Source: Acidobacteriota bacterium (GTDB lineage: Bacteria > Acidobacteriota > Blastocatellia > Pyrinomonadales > Pyrinomonadaceae). Taken from it: a stretch of DNA of 64,000 bases. The DNA lies in the NCBI GenBank assembly GCA_019639235.1, contig JAHBSG010000002.1, positions 186,001 through 250,000 on the forward strand, written 5' to 3'. Positions 8,598 to 16,519 of the stretch are shown piece by piece (position 1 is the first letter of the stretch; each line of letters starts with the position of its first letter). A program made the translations under genes and the position numbers. Under the pieces are notes generated by a model. The model had not been told where the DNA came from. It searched no databases and worked only from the letters and a program-made list of their open reading frames with translations.

Positions 8598-8913
8598 CGC
8601 ACTTCGCGAGGAGATTCGCCTTGCCGACCGGCTGATCGCTGCGCTTGAGAGCGAGAACGCCGCACTTCGCCTCAGGCTCGAAACCGAAAAAGCGGCAAAT
8701 TCGACGCTTCGCGAGCTGAACGAAACGCGCCGAGCCGAATCGGACGCGCTGCGCGAGGCCCTTACGGCAAAGAACGAAGCCATTGCCGCAAAGGACGCCG
8801 CTCTTGCCGCACAGGAAAAGCTGCTCGGCGAACTCAAGAAGCGCCGCGGGTCGGTCTGGAAGCGGCTTGGCGATGTTGCGATCGGGGCCGTGCTTGGGGC
8901 CGTTTTGAGATGA
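8440..8913 (+). CDS. Overlapping coiled-coil exported protein, possible spanin partner
   Basis: A 157-residue protein in the +1 frame relative to the upstream spanin-like gene, overlapping it by 158 bases if the ATG at 8440 is used; GTG or TTG codons further in could be the true start. It has a hydrophobic export segment (about residues 31-46, FLLIPILLGVLFAGTAAG) with no lipobox cysteine, then a long coiled coil (LIAALESENAALRLRLETEK onward) and a short hydrophobic C-terminal tail (GDVAIGAVLGAVLR). Position and overlap suggest the outer-membrane partner of a two-component spanin, but the missing lipoprotein cysteine argues for a different attachment, perhaps by the C-terminal tail. Confidence 0.55.
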   Translation: MLTKKRSHTLRPGSASLTPVPSGSLPSLSGFLLIPILLGVLFAGTAAGQTSADALREEIRLADRLIAALESENAALRLRLETEKAANSTLRELNETRRAESDALREALTAKNEAIAAKDAALAAQEKLLGELKKRRGSVWKRLGDVAIGAVLGAVLR

Positions 8914-8920
8914 GAGGAGC

Positions 8921-10273
8921 GTGCCAAAAGCGAACGACGAAAACCCGAGGCCCGAGATGCGGCCGTTCGACGAGTGGCTGCGCGAGGCCGAGGGCCATTG
9001 GACCTGGGACTGGCCGCACCAGCTCCGCATCTACGAAAAGTTGCAAATGATGACCGAGGGAAAAGCAAAACGACTGATGATCTTTATGCCGCCGCGGCAC
9101 TCGAAGTCCGAGACCGTTACGGTTCGCTACGCGGCCTGGCGGCTGCTTCGTGAGCCCGGGATGCGGGTCATTCTCGGCTGTTATAACCAGCGGCTGGCGA
9201 ATCGCTTTTCGCGAAAGATCCGGAGCCTGGTCGAGCGGCGAATCGGGCTTTCGCCTGCGCGCAAGGCGGCGGACGAATGGGAAACGAAGGCCGGCGGCGG
9301 GCTGTGCGCGGTCGGGGTCGGGGCGGGCGTTACGGGCTACGGTGCGGAGCTGATCGTCATCGACGACCCAGTGAAGAACCGCGCCGAAGCCGAAAGCACC
9401 GCCTACCGCGAGCGGACGTGGGACTGGTTCAACGACGACATCTATACGCGGCTCGAGCCCGGCGCTTCGATCGTGCTGATCCAGACGCGCTGGCACGAGG
9501 ATGACCTCGCGGGACGGCTGCTAGCCGAGGCAGCCGAGGGCGGCGAGGAGTGGGAAGTGCTTTCGATGCCGGCGATCGCCGAAGAGGACACGGCCGATTG
9601 GCGCGACGCGGGCGAGGCACTTTGCCCCGAGCGCTACGACCGCGAGGCTTTTGATCGCATCCGGAAAAAGATCGGGAGCTATGCCTTCGCGTCGCTTTAC
9701 CAGCAGCGGCCGGTGCCGCGGGACGGCGGGCTCTTCAAGCGGGCGTGGTTCACTCAGATCATCGAAAAAGCTCCGGAAGGGCTTCGCTGGTGCAGGGCGT
9801 ATGACCTGGCGATCTCGACGAAAACATCGGCCGACTACACGGCCTCGTTCCGGTGCGCGGTCGATGCGGACGGGAATGTTTACATCGCCGATGGATTTCG
9901 CGGCCGGATCGATTATCCCGAGCAGCAGCGTTACGTTACGGGCCGCTTTAGGGAAGAGCCCGGAACGATCCACGTTTTTGAAGAGGCACTGCACGGCCGG
10001 GCGTTCGTCCAATCGCTCCGCCGCGAGGCGCTTCGCAAGGGCATCGCTCTGCGGTGCGAGCGCGTTGACCGCGACAAGTTCACGCGAGCGCTCGTTTGGG
10101 CCGCACTTGCCGAGGCGGGAAAGGTTTTCCTCGTCCGCGGAGCGTGGATGGAGGACTTTATCGAGGAGGCGGTCGCCTTTCCGGGCGGGAAGCACGACGA
10201 CCAGATCGACGCCGTCTCGCTGGCGGTGCAGACGCTGACCCTGGCGAAGGGCGGCAAGTCGCACGGATTTTGA
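8921..10273 (+). CDS. terL: Phage terminase large subunit
   Basis: DNA-packaging motor of 450 residues with an N-terminal ATPase and a C-terminal RNase H-like nuclease. The Walker A-like loop is PPRHSKSE (57-64), Walker B is ELIVIDDP (D148, D149), and the coupling motif is QTRWHEDD. Nuclease acidic residues are D295 in RAYDLAIS and D430 in KHDDQIDAVSLA. The family usually lies upstream of portal, as here. The start is a GTG at 8921 with GAGAGGAG just upstream. All motifs are intact, so the protein could be functional. No obvious small terminase is encoded next to it. Confidence 0.93.
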   Translation: MPKANDENPRPEMRPFDEWLREAEGHWTWDWPHQLRIYEKLQMMTEGKAKRLMIFMPPRHSKSETVTVRYAAWRLLREPGMRVILGCYNQRLANRFSRKIRSLVERRIGLSPARKAADEWETKAGGGLCAVGVGAGVTGYGAELIVIDDPVKNRAEAESTAYRERTWDWFNDDIYTRLEPGASIVLIQTRWHEDDLAGRLLAEAAEGGEEWEVLSMPAIAEEDTADWRDAGEALCPERYDREAFDRIRKKIGSYAFASLYQQRPVPRDGGLFKRAWFTQIIEKAPEGLRWCRAYDLAISTKTSADYTASFRCAVDADGNVYIADGFRGRIDYPEQQRYVTGRFREEPGTIHVFEEALHGRAFVQSLRREALRKGIALRCERVDRDKFTRALVWAALAEAGKVFLVRGAWMEDFIEEAVAFPGGKHDDQIDAVSLAVQTLTLAKGGKSHGF

Positions 10274-10309
10274 TTTTGTGGCCGGAACGATCGGCCGGGA
10301 GAGAAAACT

Positions 10310-11443
10310 ATGAACGAACACATTGAAGAAGCAATTACCGAATTCAGGCGCGAAGGGCGACGATATGCCAAGACCGAGCGCTACTACCGCGGCGACCACG
10401 ACCTCGCATTTGCGACCGAGAAGTTTGCGAATACCTTCGGCTCGCTATTTCGCGAATTTGCGATGAACCTGTGCCCGGCGGTCTGCGATGCGGTCCGCGA
10501 CCGGCTCCGCGTTGCGGGCTTTGCGGGCGAGGCTGGCGAAGCGGCCGAAGCCATCTGGCGGCGGACGCGGATGCCGATCCGCTCGGGCGAAGTGCACCGC
10601 GAGGCGCTTGTGAATGGCGACGCCTACGTCATCGTTTGGCCGGACGAAGCGGGCCGGGCGGCGATCTACCCGCAGCGGGCGGCGAACTGCACGGCCATAT
10701 ATGACGAAGAGCATCCGGGCCGCGTGCTCCGGGCGGCAAAGCACTGGCGGACGGCCGATGGGCGAACGCGGCTTAACGTTTTTTACCCCGATCGCATCGA
10801 GCGATTTATCACAGCGAAAGCCGGCGAGGCGGCACTTCCGGAGGCACGCGAGTTCCTGCCTTTTATGGAAGCGGGCGGGCGGATGGCGAACCCTTTTGGC
10901 TCAGTGCCGGTCTTTCATTTTGCCAATAATGCCGATATCGGTGCACGCGGCCGCTCGGAGCTCGAGGCGGCGATACCGGTGCAGGACGGGCTCAACAAGG
11001 CGGTGCTCGATATGCTGGTCGCGATGGAATTTTCGGCCTATCGGCAGCGGTGGGCGGCGGGGATCGAGATCGAATACGACAACGAAGGGAACGCAGTGGC
11101 ACCGTTCAAGGCGGGCGTCGATCACCTTTGGGTGACGGAGAACCCGAACGCGCGGTTTGGCGATTTTGAGACGGCTGGGCTAGATCAATTTATCAAGGTA
11201 AAGGACAGCTTTCGCATAGATGTTGCCTCGGTGACGGGCACGCCGATGTATTACCTGATGCCGCACACGCGGGGCTTCCCGAGCGGCGACGCTCTCCGGC
11301 GGGCGGAGTCGCGGCTCGCGGCAAAGGTCCGCGACCGGCAGGCCGCATTCGGCCACACATGGGCCGAGGCAATGGCATTCGCCCTCCGCATCGAAGGCCG
11401 CGGGGCGGAGATTGAAGTGCGGTGGGAACCACCACCTTCTTGA
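10310..11443 (+). CDS. Phage portal protein (SPP1 gp6-like), 3' end rearranged
   Basis: Portal ring subunit through which DNA enters the head. The N-terminus (EAITEFRREGRRYAKTERYY) and blocks such as KAVLDMLVAMEFSAYRQRWA, DVASVTGTPMYYLMPH and FPSGDALRRAESRLAAKVRD are typical of gp6-like portals. At 377 residues it is shorter than usual (about 420-500). The last codons (WEPPPS) differ from those at 14551-14571 (WEPVDDR then stop), which continue a perfect 48-bp copy of the portal sequence. The end is therefore probably altered by insertion of the 11428-14504 cassette. Loss of only a few terminal residues may leave the protein functional. Confidence 0.88.
   Translation: MNEHIEEAITEFRREGRRYAKTERYYRGDHDLAFATEKFANTFGSLFREFAMNLCPAVCDAVRDRLRVAGFAGEAGEAAEAIWRRTRMPIRSGEVHREALVNGDAYVIVWPDEAGRAAIYPQRAANCTAIYDEEHPGRVLRAAKHWRTADGRTRLNVFYPDRIERFITAKAGEAALPEAREFLPFMEAGGRMANPFGSVPVFHFANNADIGARGRSELEAAIPVQDGLNKAVLDMLVAMEFSAYRQRWAAGIEIEYDNEGNAVAPFKAGVDHLWVTENPNARFGDFETAGLDQFIKVKDSFRIDVASVTGTPMYYLMPHTRGFPSGDALRRAESRLAAKVRDRQAAFGHTWAEAMAFALRIEGRGAEIEVRWEPPPS
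11380..11427. repeat. 48-bp direct repeat, left copy (cassette boundary)
   Basis: Perfect match over 48 bases to 14505-14552. The left copy is the 3' end of the intact portal reading frame. The two copies bound a 3.1-kb cassette that is visibly richer in A+T than the phage genes around it. This is consistent with attL/attR-type flanks or a duplication made on insertion. Confidence 0.9.
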
Positions 11444-11685
11444 AACGCGCTCGTAAATCCTGTGACTGTGAAGCTAATTGCGAGCAACGGTTGCAGTATC
11501 TGAATTTTTGCTTCAGGCAAATTTGGTAAATTGCTCATTCTTAAATATCGGCGTTGCTCACATATTGTCGACATGGGCCAATTATGCTCCGAGAGCCGTT
11601 ATCTAAGTTACGATATCCACGGTGCAAATAGTAAAAATGTGGGGACGAAAAAAAAGCTTGCCCCCCCCCGAAAAAGGAGTAAGAT

Positions 11686-11715
11686 ATGCCCGTTAATCAG
11701 ACGAAACTAGCATAA
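11686..11715 (+). other. Possible nine-codon leader ORF in a 436-base gap
   Basis: The gap 11444-11879 has no convincing long gene. A run of eight A (11648-11655) and a run of nine C (11661-11669) precede a strong AAAAAGGAG ribosome-binding site and a nine-codon ORF (MPVNQTKLA, stop at 11713-11715). It could be a leader peptide, or the start of a decayed gene. The remainder of the gap is A+T-rich with no clear promoter. Confidence 0.3.
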
Positions 11716-11879
11716 GATCGGCGAACTCGGTTTGATACGAACGAAAGTGAAAACAAAAGGTGTCATGTCGTCAGTTTCGTAAGATGTTCGTTTCGATTTC
11801 GTAGATTGACTATTGTCGGGAACAAATTCGAACTTCCTCGAGTCATCCCTCTTTCCACATTCACCTAGGAGGTACTCAA

Positions 11880-12140
11880 ATGAAATCAGTCAAAGCGGGG
11901 CTTGCTCTATTTGCCCTTTTGATGGCGATCATGGGCTATTCGTTAGCTCAACTCGAATTCACTCCGGTAAAGGCTGACGCCGGAACATGCTGCAGATATT
12001 CATCTAGTTGTCCGGGCACAGAGATCTGTAGGAATTTGGCTAACACTCACGCTTGTTGCGATCCCGCAAGCCCGTCATGTGCTGGGCCAGGTCACTGCGG
12101 TAAGGACGGCTTTGAGCCAGAGCCGCCGCCGGAGAACTAG
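11880..12140 (+). CDS. Secreted eight-cysteine peptide precursor
   Basis: An 86-residue protein with a strong AGGAGG ribosome-binding site 6 nt before the ATG. Residues 1-23 form an export signal (KAGLALFALLMAIMGYSLA) with likely cleavage near A23-Q24 or later near A32-D33. The mature part carries eight cysteines (C37, C38, C44, C50, C59, C60, C67, C73), a duplicated CC-x5/6-C-x5-C pattern, and ends in an acidic/proline tail (FEPEPPPEN). Such spacing suggests up to four disulfides, as in secreted bacteriocin-like or knottin-like peptides. The family is not recognised. It lies upstream of a thioredoxin-like gene and a lipoprotein gene on the same strand, within the repeat-bounded cassette, which suggests oxidative folding or maturation by its neighbour. 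Confidence 0.75.
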   Translation: MKSVKAGLALFALLMAIMGYSLAQLEFTPVKADAGTCCRYSSSCPGTEICRNLANTHACCDPASPSCAGPGHCGKDGFEPEPPPEN

Positions 12141-12170
12141 ATCGTTCTCTTAGGATCCAGTCGACATTGC

Positions 12171-12205
12171 TTGGTGTCATCGATGTCTTTTACCGGTGAC
12201 ACCAA
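12171..12205 (+). terminator. Hairpin between peptide and thioredoxin-like genes
   Basis: TTGGTGTCA (12171-12179) and TGACACCAA (12197-12205) form a perfect 9-bp stem with a 17-nt loop, 31 bases after the peptide stop. There is no strong U-run after it, so it may act as a partial terminator or an mRNA-stabilising hairpin that sets a high peptide-to-enzyme ratio. Confidence 0.5.
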
Positions 12206-12299
12206 TTCGGCACTCGACATCCGTTACGTTCTCAGATGAATATTGGCGTGATGAGCGACTCGCTGTCATTAAGCAATGAGCTTTGAGGAGGAAGGCGAA

Positions 12300-12857
12300 A
12301 TGCAAATCGTTTCAAAATTGATGTTCCCAGCATCTCTGATCTTATTAGTATTCTCTGTTGGATTAAACTTCGTACTCGCTGAGGAGATTAAAGGTTTACG
12401 AAGGAATATCGGGAAGCTGAAATCCGAAACCTCTATTAAGCCTGGTGACTCGGTTCCCGATATCTTAGGTGTTAGCCCGGAGCGGGTCGAGACAATTTTC
12501 CGTTTTAAGGATGATACGCGCTCTACTGTGGTCTATTTTTTCTCGCCCCGATGTAGCTGGTGCGTTAAGAACCGCGAGCTTTTTGCAAAGCTGCATAGTT
12601 CACAGAAAGACAGATTTCGGTGGGTTGCTGTTTCTCTCGATACGACGAATGTTGAGGAGTTCGTTCGAGAAAGCAATATGGCGATGCCCGTTCTCTCGCA
12701 AGTTCCGGACGAGGTGCTTGATTCATATAGGATAGAAGGCACACCACAAACTTTTGTGGTTGCGAGTGACGGACGGGTGCTAAAAAAATGGGTCGGATCG
12801 TTCACAGGATCTGTCGGTGCTGAAATGGAGAGCTTTTTCGGTTCGAGTCTGCAATGA
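12300..12857 (+). CDS. Membrane-anchored TlpA-like thioredoxin-fold protein
   Basis: A 185-residue protein from the ATG at 12300, chosen because GAGGAGGAAGG lies just upstream; an earlier in-frame ATG at 12276 overlaps that site. Residues ~6-25 form a signal anchor (LMFPASLILLVFSVGLNFVL), so the redox domain is periplasmic. The active site is C85-S-W-C88 within FFSPRCSWCVKNRE, and the cis-proline loop is GTPQTFVV (P149). The CSWC pair and TlpA/MauD-like fold suggest a thiol-disulfide exchanger. Its neighbour is a secreted peptide with eight cysteines, a probable substrate. Codon use and base composition match the cassette rather than the phage genes. Confidence 0.85.
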   Translation: MQIVSKLMFPASLILLVFSVGLNFVLAEEIKGLRRNIGKLKSETSIKPGDSVPDILGVSPERVETIFRFKDDTRSTVVYFFSPRCSWCVKNRELFAKLHSSQKDRFRWVAVSLDTTNVEEFVRESNMAMPVLSQVPDEVLDSYRIEGTPQTFVVASDGRVLKKWVGSFTGSVGAEMESFFGSSLQ

Positions 12858-12876
12858 CAAGTTGAGGAGCAACAGA

Positions 12877-14457
12877 ATGAGAGATTACGAATATCGTCCT
12901 CAGGTCTTTAAGTCGAGACCCTCTGCTTCAACCGATAGTCCCGCAAAGCGTCTGCCGCTGCTAAACCCGGTTTTTTCTTTACTTCTTATTTTTTTTTCTA
13001 TCGGTTGCAACAATGATTTCGTCGCCCAGCCGCCGACTGGTTCGCCGCCGTTACCTTCGCCGACGATCGCAGAAACAAATGCGGATTTCCTTGTTCTACT
13101 CACCCGAATGTCGGCCCAGCCGATTGAGATCTATGCTGACCTTGCTTTTCGGGTGCTTGACTCGAACCGCAATTGGACTCGCGATAAGAAGATCGAGGTG
13201 CTTGAGGAGCTATTTCGCCGGGCAGAAGAAGCAAAAGGGGAATTCAAGCGAAAGCAGCACGAAGGGGCAACCGATTCACCCTCTGGACTCGAGAGCATGG
13301 TTGCCGACCAAAAGCTTGACGGCCATTCGATAAAGCTCCGGGTGATCGAGAAAATGATCGAGATTGACCCGCTGCGAGCACGTCAGATGTTTGATGAAGT
13401 TTCGAGTAAACCGCTCAAAACGTTGGATTGCTCGGATGAGCTCGATTATGATCCGGAACTTCACTTTCTGGTGCTCCGAAGGATTGCAAATGGGACCTTC
13501 GGGCAGGAAGAAAAAGATAACCACCAACACATTTCGTATATTTCATCGAAACTCGATGAATTGTCCTCACCGTCAGAGTTAAGGCCCGCACTTGAGTTGG
13601 TGCTTTCATTCTCAAACTCTAAGAATGAGTTCGAGGCTCTTCTCGATAGCCTTGCACGATCCTTCAAAACCATCAGATCCGATCCCGCAGGGTTTCATTA
13701 CTCGATTCGCTACGGGCGAGTAATCGACGTTGTTGCCGATCGTCTGATTCCTCGGATCGAGTCGAACGGGATGCTCGTTGAGAACTTCGCGAAGCCGTTT
13801 GGAACATATTTGGTTAAGAACTTTACGGGAACACGATGTGCTAATCGTCAGTTCGATAAGACGGAGACCGAACGTTTGATAACTAGGCTAAATGAGCAAA
13901 CGAATCTACGGATAAATAATGAGGAGCTAAAGCCCGAGAAAATCGAGAGCGCAGAAAGCGGCCCAAGTTACTGGCGTTCGCAAAGATCGAAAGAAATGCT
14001 CGCTGGCGTAAAGAAGCTGCGATTCGGCGATGGGCGAACGCAGTTGGACGAAACAACAAAACTCAGACAGGAATGGCTACAAGAGCTGCAAGGATTCCTT
14101 GAAAAAATGCGATCTTGGCGTCCGGAGGATGAGCAATCGTCCGATGCGTTCATTCATCAGAAGTGCATTATTTACCTCTCCCTCATTGACGTTGTTCCTG
14201 CGGGCCAAACATATTTCGAGGTTCTAACTCAGTTCACCATCTTCTTGAGAGAATCAGCCGTTGTAAGGGAATCACCAGCAACGGCCCTAATGTACTCAAA
14301 GGACATTTTGCGGCTCGCCAGAAAGCTAGAGGGCAGAAATAGGTTGGAATTCGAGCGAATACTCGAATCTACGGGCGACGATTTATTTGGGTTGCAGCTT
14401 CAAATCCAAAAACTCTCGTCGAAGGTTCCGGAGACGGTGGAACGGTCGGACTCTTAA
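12877..14457 (+). CDS. Large lipoprotein of unknown function in the peptide cassette
   Basis: A 526-residue protein. The ATG at 12877 has GAGGAG 8 nt upstream and lies 19 bases after the thioredoxin-like stop, so the two are probably co-transcribed. A ~28-residue polar N-terminus precedes a hydrophobic stretch and lipobox-like end (LLLIFFSIGC), then a proline-rich linker (PPTGSPPLPSPT). The rest is mostly helical with charged repeats such as KKIEVLEELFRRAEEAKGEF and LEKMRSWRPEDEQSSD, without motifs I recognise. It may be a periplasmic scaffold, receptor or immunity-type partner for the peptide. That role is guesswork from context; only the probable lipoprotein topology is visible. Confidence 0.7.
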   Translation: MRDYEYRPQVFKSRPSASTDSPAKRLPLLNPVFSLLLIFFSIGCNNDFVAQPPTGSPPLPSPTIAETNADFLVLLTRMSAQPIEIYADLAFRVLDSNRNWTRDKKIEVLEELFRRAEEAKGEFKRKQHEGATDSPSGLESMVADQKLDGHSIKLRVIEKMIEIDPLRARQMFDEVSSKPLKTLDCSDELDYDPELHFLVLRRIANGTFGQEEKDNHQHISYISSKLDELSSPSELRPALELVLSFSNSKNEFEALLDSLARSFKTIRSDPAGFHYSIRYGRVIDVVADRLIPRIESNGMLVENFAKPFGTYLVKNFTGTRCANRQFDKTETERLITRLNEQTNLRINNEELKPEKIESAESGPSYWRSQRSKEMLAGVKKLRFGDGRTQLDETTKLRQEWLQELQGFLEKMRSWRPEDEQSSDAFIHQKCIIYLSLIDVVPAGQTYFEVLTQFTIFLRESAVVRESPATALMYSKDILRLARKLEGRNRLEFERILESTGDDLFGLQLQIQKLSSKVPETVERSDS

Positions 14458-14504
14458 CGGCAATCGATCATTCCGTAAATTCGAAGCTGAAGATTTCTGT
14501 AGTA

Positions 14505-14571
14505 CGCCCTCCGCATCGAAGGCCGCGGGGCGGAGATTGAAGTGCGGTGGGAGCCGGTTGATGATCGGTGA
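14505..14571 (+). pseudogene. Displaced 3' end of the portal gene with the right 48-bp repeat
   Basis: Bases 14505-14552 repeat 11380-11427 perfectly, and the portal reading frame continues to a stop at 14569-14571, giving the ending RWEPVDDR. There is no start codon. This looks like the original portal tail separated from its gene by the cassette. Confidence 0.8.
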
Positions 14572-14578
14572 GCTTTGA

Positions 14579-15067
14579 TCAGGCAGCGGTGAGGAATTGG
14601 TAATCGGCGTCGGTGATGCCGGCGATGGCCTTGTTGATCTGCTCCCAGGTGAGCCACATCTCGGTGCCGCGGTGCATCGGCTCAGGGTCGTTGATGAGAA
14701 CTCCGGTATCGGCGACGCCGAAGATGACGACGACGTGGCCGTGGCTATGGCCGCCCCAGTTTTTGCGGAGCCCGGTCCAGATGGGGCCGTGGGTCGGCAA
14801 GAAGCTATTGAGCCCCGAGAGCGACATATCGACCTTCGAGTGGGTCTTCATATTAAAGGTCTTGGCGAGAATTCCGTTATGGCCGCCCCACCAATCGCCG
14901 TTATTTTCATAGCGGGTCTTAAAGCCCGCATCCGACATCGGGTCCTTCATCGAGCCCTTTCCGGTCGCCTTTGACCAGGCATAGACCATCTGTGCCGACT
15001 TGAACCAGCAAACTCCCGTGGACGGCTGCGAAAGCAGCGGCACGTTCTTCAAACGAGTAATTGACAT
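14579..15067 (-). CDS. Papain-like cysteine protease, AvrRpt2/C70-like
   Basis: A 162-residue protein lacking a signal peptide. The N-terminus LKNVPLLSQPSTGVCWFKSA places the catalytic cysteine at C20. A histidine-rich loop (GGHSHGHVVVIFGV, with H111 the best candidate general base) and LINDPEP (N126, D127) complete a papain-like triad. The pattern fits the papain-like AvrRpt2/C39-like families. Such proteases occur in effectors, secretion-associated peptidases and phage accessory genes. It converges on the displaced portal end, leaving seven bases between the stops. A role within the phage block (lysis or host modulation) or an independent effector role are both open. Confidence 0.7.
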   Translation of the reverse strand: MSITRLKNVPLLSQPSTGVCWFKSAQMVYAWSKATGKGSMKDPMSDAGFKTRYENNGDWWGGHNGILAKTFNMKTHSKVDMSLSGLNSFLPTHGPIWTGLRKNWGGHSHGHVVVIFGVADTGVLINDPEPMHRGTEMWLTWEQINKAIAGITDADYQFLTAA

Positions 15068-15180
15068 TGTTAACGGTTACTAAATTAATGTGATCTAAAT
15101 ACTGCAAAGCATCGACGAAGCTTTACGACAAATTTGCAGAATTGTTCGCGGGAAAATTCGGTCGAGGAGGCAGGACTTTC

Positions 15181-15645
15181 TTAGTCGAATTCCGGCGGTG
15201 GCGGTGGGGTTTCGATTAGTTTCGTATCCGATACGACTCCGAAAAACCGCTTTGATCTTTCGGCGAAAACAAGAGCAATTCCTAAAGCAACAAACAGCGC
15301 CGAAAATAGAACGAATACTATTACGAGTATGTAAAAGTTACCTTCAACGGGCTCCGCGATTAGGTAAATGAGACTCGAAAGCGGAAAACTTAAAAGCAAA
15401 AGTCCACCTAAGAGCCGACCCCAGTTCTTTGTTAGATGTATGCCAATCCCGGCTGCAAGAGAAAGCACGGAGTCGATAGCGGAATGTAAGAACAAAAAGC
15501 TTTCTCCGGCAAGTAAATTGCCGCTGGATAGCTGGGTCAGGAGCTCCGGGTCGTACAACAGATCGAACGGCACCAGAAAGATACCGAAAACGCCGCCGAC
15601 AAGAAGCATGTACATCGCGACTGTTACATATCCAGGCCTTTGCAT
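15181..15645 (-). CDS. Four-span membrane protein of unknown function
   Basis: A 154-residue hydrophobic protein with about four membrane helices: VAMYMLLVGGVFGIFLV, a segment with LHSAIDSVLSLAAGIG, LLGGLLLLSFPLSSLIYLI and ILVIVFVLFSALFVALGIAL. The C-terminus is cytosolic or exposed and proline-rich (TPPPPPEFD). No functional motif is recognised. It stands alone between the protease gene and the nuclease-like gene, with more than 100 bases on each side, and is probably monocistronic. Confidence 0.65.
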   Translation of the reverse strand: MQRPGYVTVAMYMLLVGGVFGIFLVPFDLLYDPELLTQLSSGNLLAGESFLFLHSAIDSVLSLAAGIGIHLTKNWGRLLGGLLLLSFPLSSLIYLIAEPVEGNFYILVIVFVLFSALFVALGIALVFAERSKRFFGVVSDTKLIETPPPPPEFD

Positions 15646-15758
15646 AGGAGTAGCAGTTTTCGGCTCATGTGTGTCGGTTCAAGGTCAAAGTCTACAGCAA
15701 CATAATAGCGCGGTCAGTCAAATTCCGCCGGCGGGGAATGTGGGTCGGTTTGGAGCGG

Positions 15759-16391
15759 CTATCGCTGCCATCTGCTGCGCATCGACTGTCTGAAAAGCTG
15801 TGCGGCTTTCGCTCCGCCGCGGCTGTACTCGGCCGCGACAGCTTTTCGGCACTCAATGCAGTACGAGTTCGTATTGCGTTTGTCGTAGGTGAACTGCTTG
15901 ATGGCCTTTACCTCGCCACAGATCGAACAGCGTTTCTTCAGCCTCGACTTGATCGCCGTGTCCTCCAGGATCTGGAGAACCTCGTTGGTGCACTTCAAGT
16001 CGCGGAAGTGAATTACGCGATGCGTTCCGTCCTTTTCAACACGGCCGACCGCTTTCGGACAACCGTTGTACAACACCTCATAGCCGGGCTCGGAACTGCG
16101 GACAAGTAAGCAAAGGAGCACGTCAGGTAATGCGTTTTCCCTTAAACGGAAGTAAGTTGATCTCCGGTAAGTCAGAATTCGATTCTCGGACCATCCCTTT
16201 ACCTGAACGGTCTGGTTACGTCCATCTTTATACCAGTGGCCATCTACATCACGGCTTCCACGTGGGGCCTTTTTCATCTGAAACGCCTCTTCGGCAATGA
16301 TCTCTGCGGCCATTCCAATAACGTTGCTGTCGTAATCTCCAAGCTTGGAAGCTTTTACAACGATATCCAAAGCGGTTTTTAGTCGATCCAT
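15759..16391 (-). CDS. PD-(D/E)XK-like nuclease candidate with zinc finger
   Basis: A 210-residue protein. The N-terminal half contains MAAEIIAEEAF (E30), RDVDGHWYKDG (D50) and TVQVKGW (Q63-V-K65), in the order expected for a PD-(D/E)XK nuclease core, with glutamine in place of the usual second acidic residue. The C-terminal half has a four-cysteine zinc-finger pattern (C155-x2-C158 and C178-x2-C181) like those accompanying HNH and other endonucleases. The protein ends in a basic tail. It could be a restriction-type or mobile-element nuclease; it is not assigned to a named family. It lies just right of the phage block. Confidence 0.5.
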   Translation of the reverse strand: MDRLKTALDIVVKASKLGDYDSNVIGMAAEIIAEEAFQMKKAPRGSRDVDGHWYKDGRNQTVQVKGWSENRILTYRRSTYFRLRENALPDVLLCLLVRSSEPGYEVLYNGCPKAVGRVEKDGTHRVIHFRDLKCTNEVLQILEDTAIKSRLKKRCSICGEVKAIKQFTYDKRNTNSYCIECRKAVAAEYSRGGAKAAQLFRQSMRSRWQR

Positions 16392-16519
16392 ACTTTTTAC
16401 TGATACTGGAGGGGCTTATATTGAGTCAGGAAGGAGACGAGAACTTTCGCCTACGCGAAAATCATACCAGACAAATGCCGTCAAGTTTGCACTATTTGCG
16501 GCTTGCTGCGGCGCAATGC

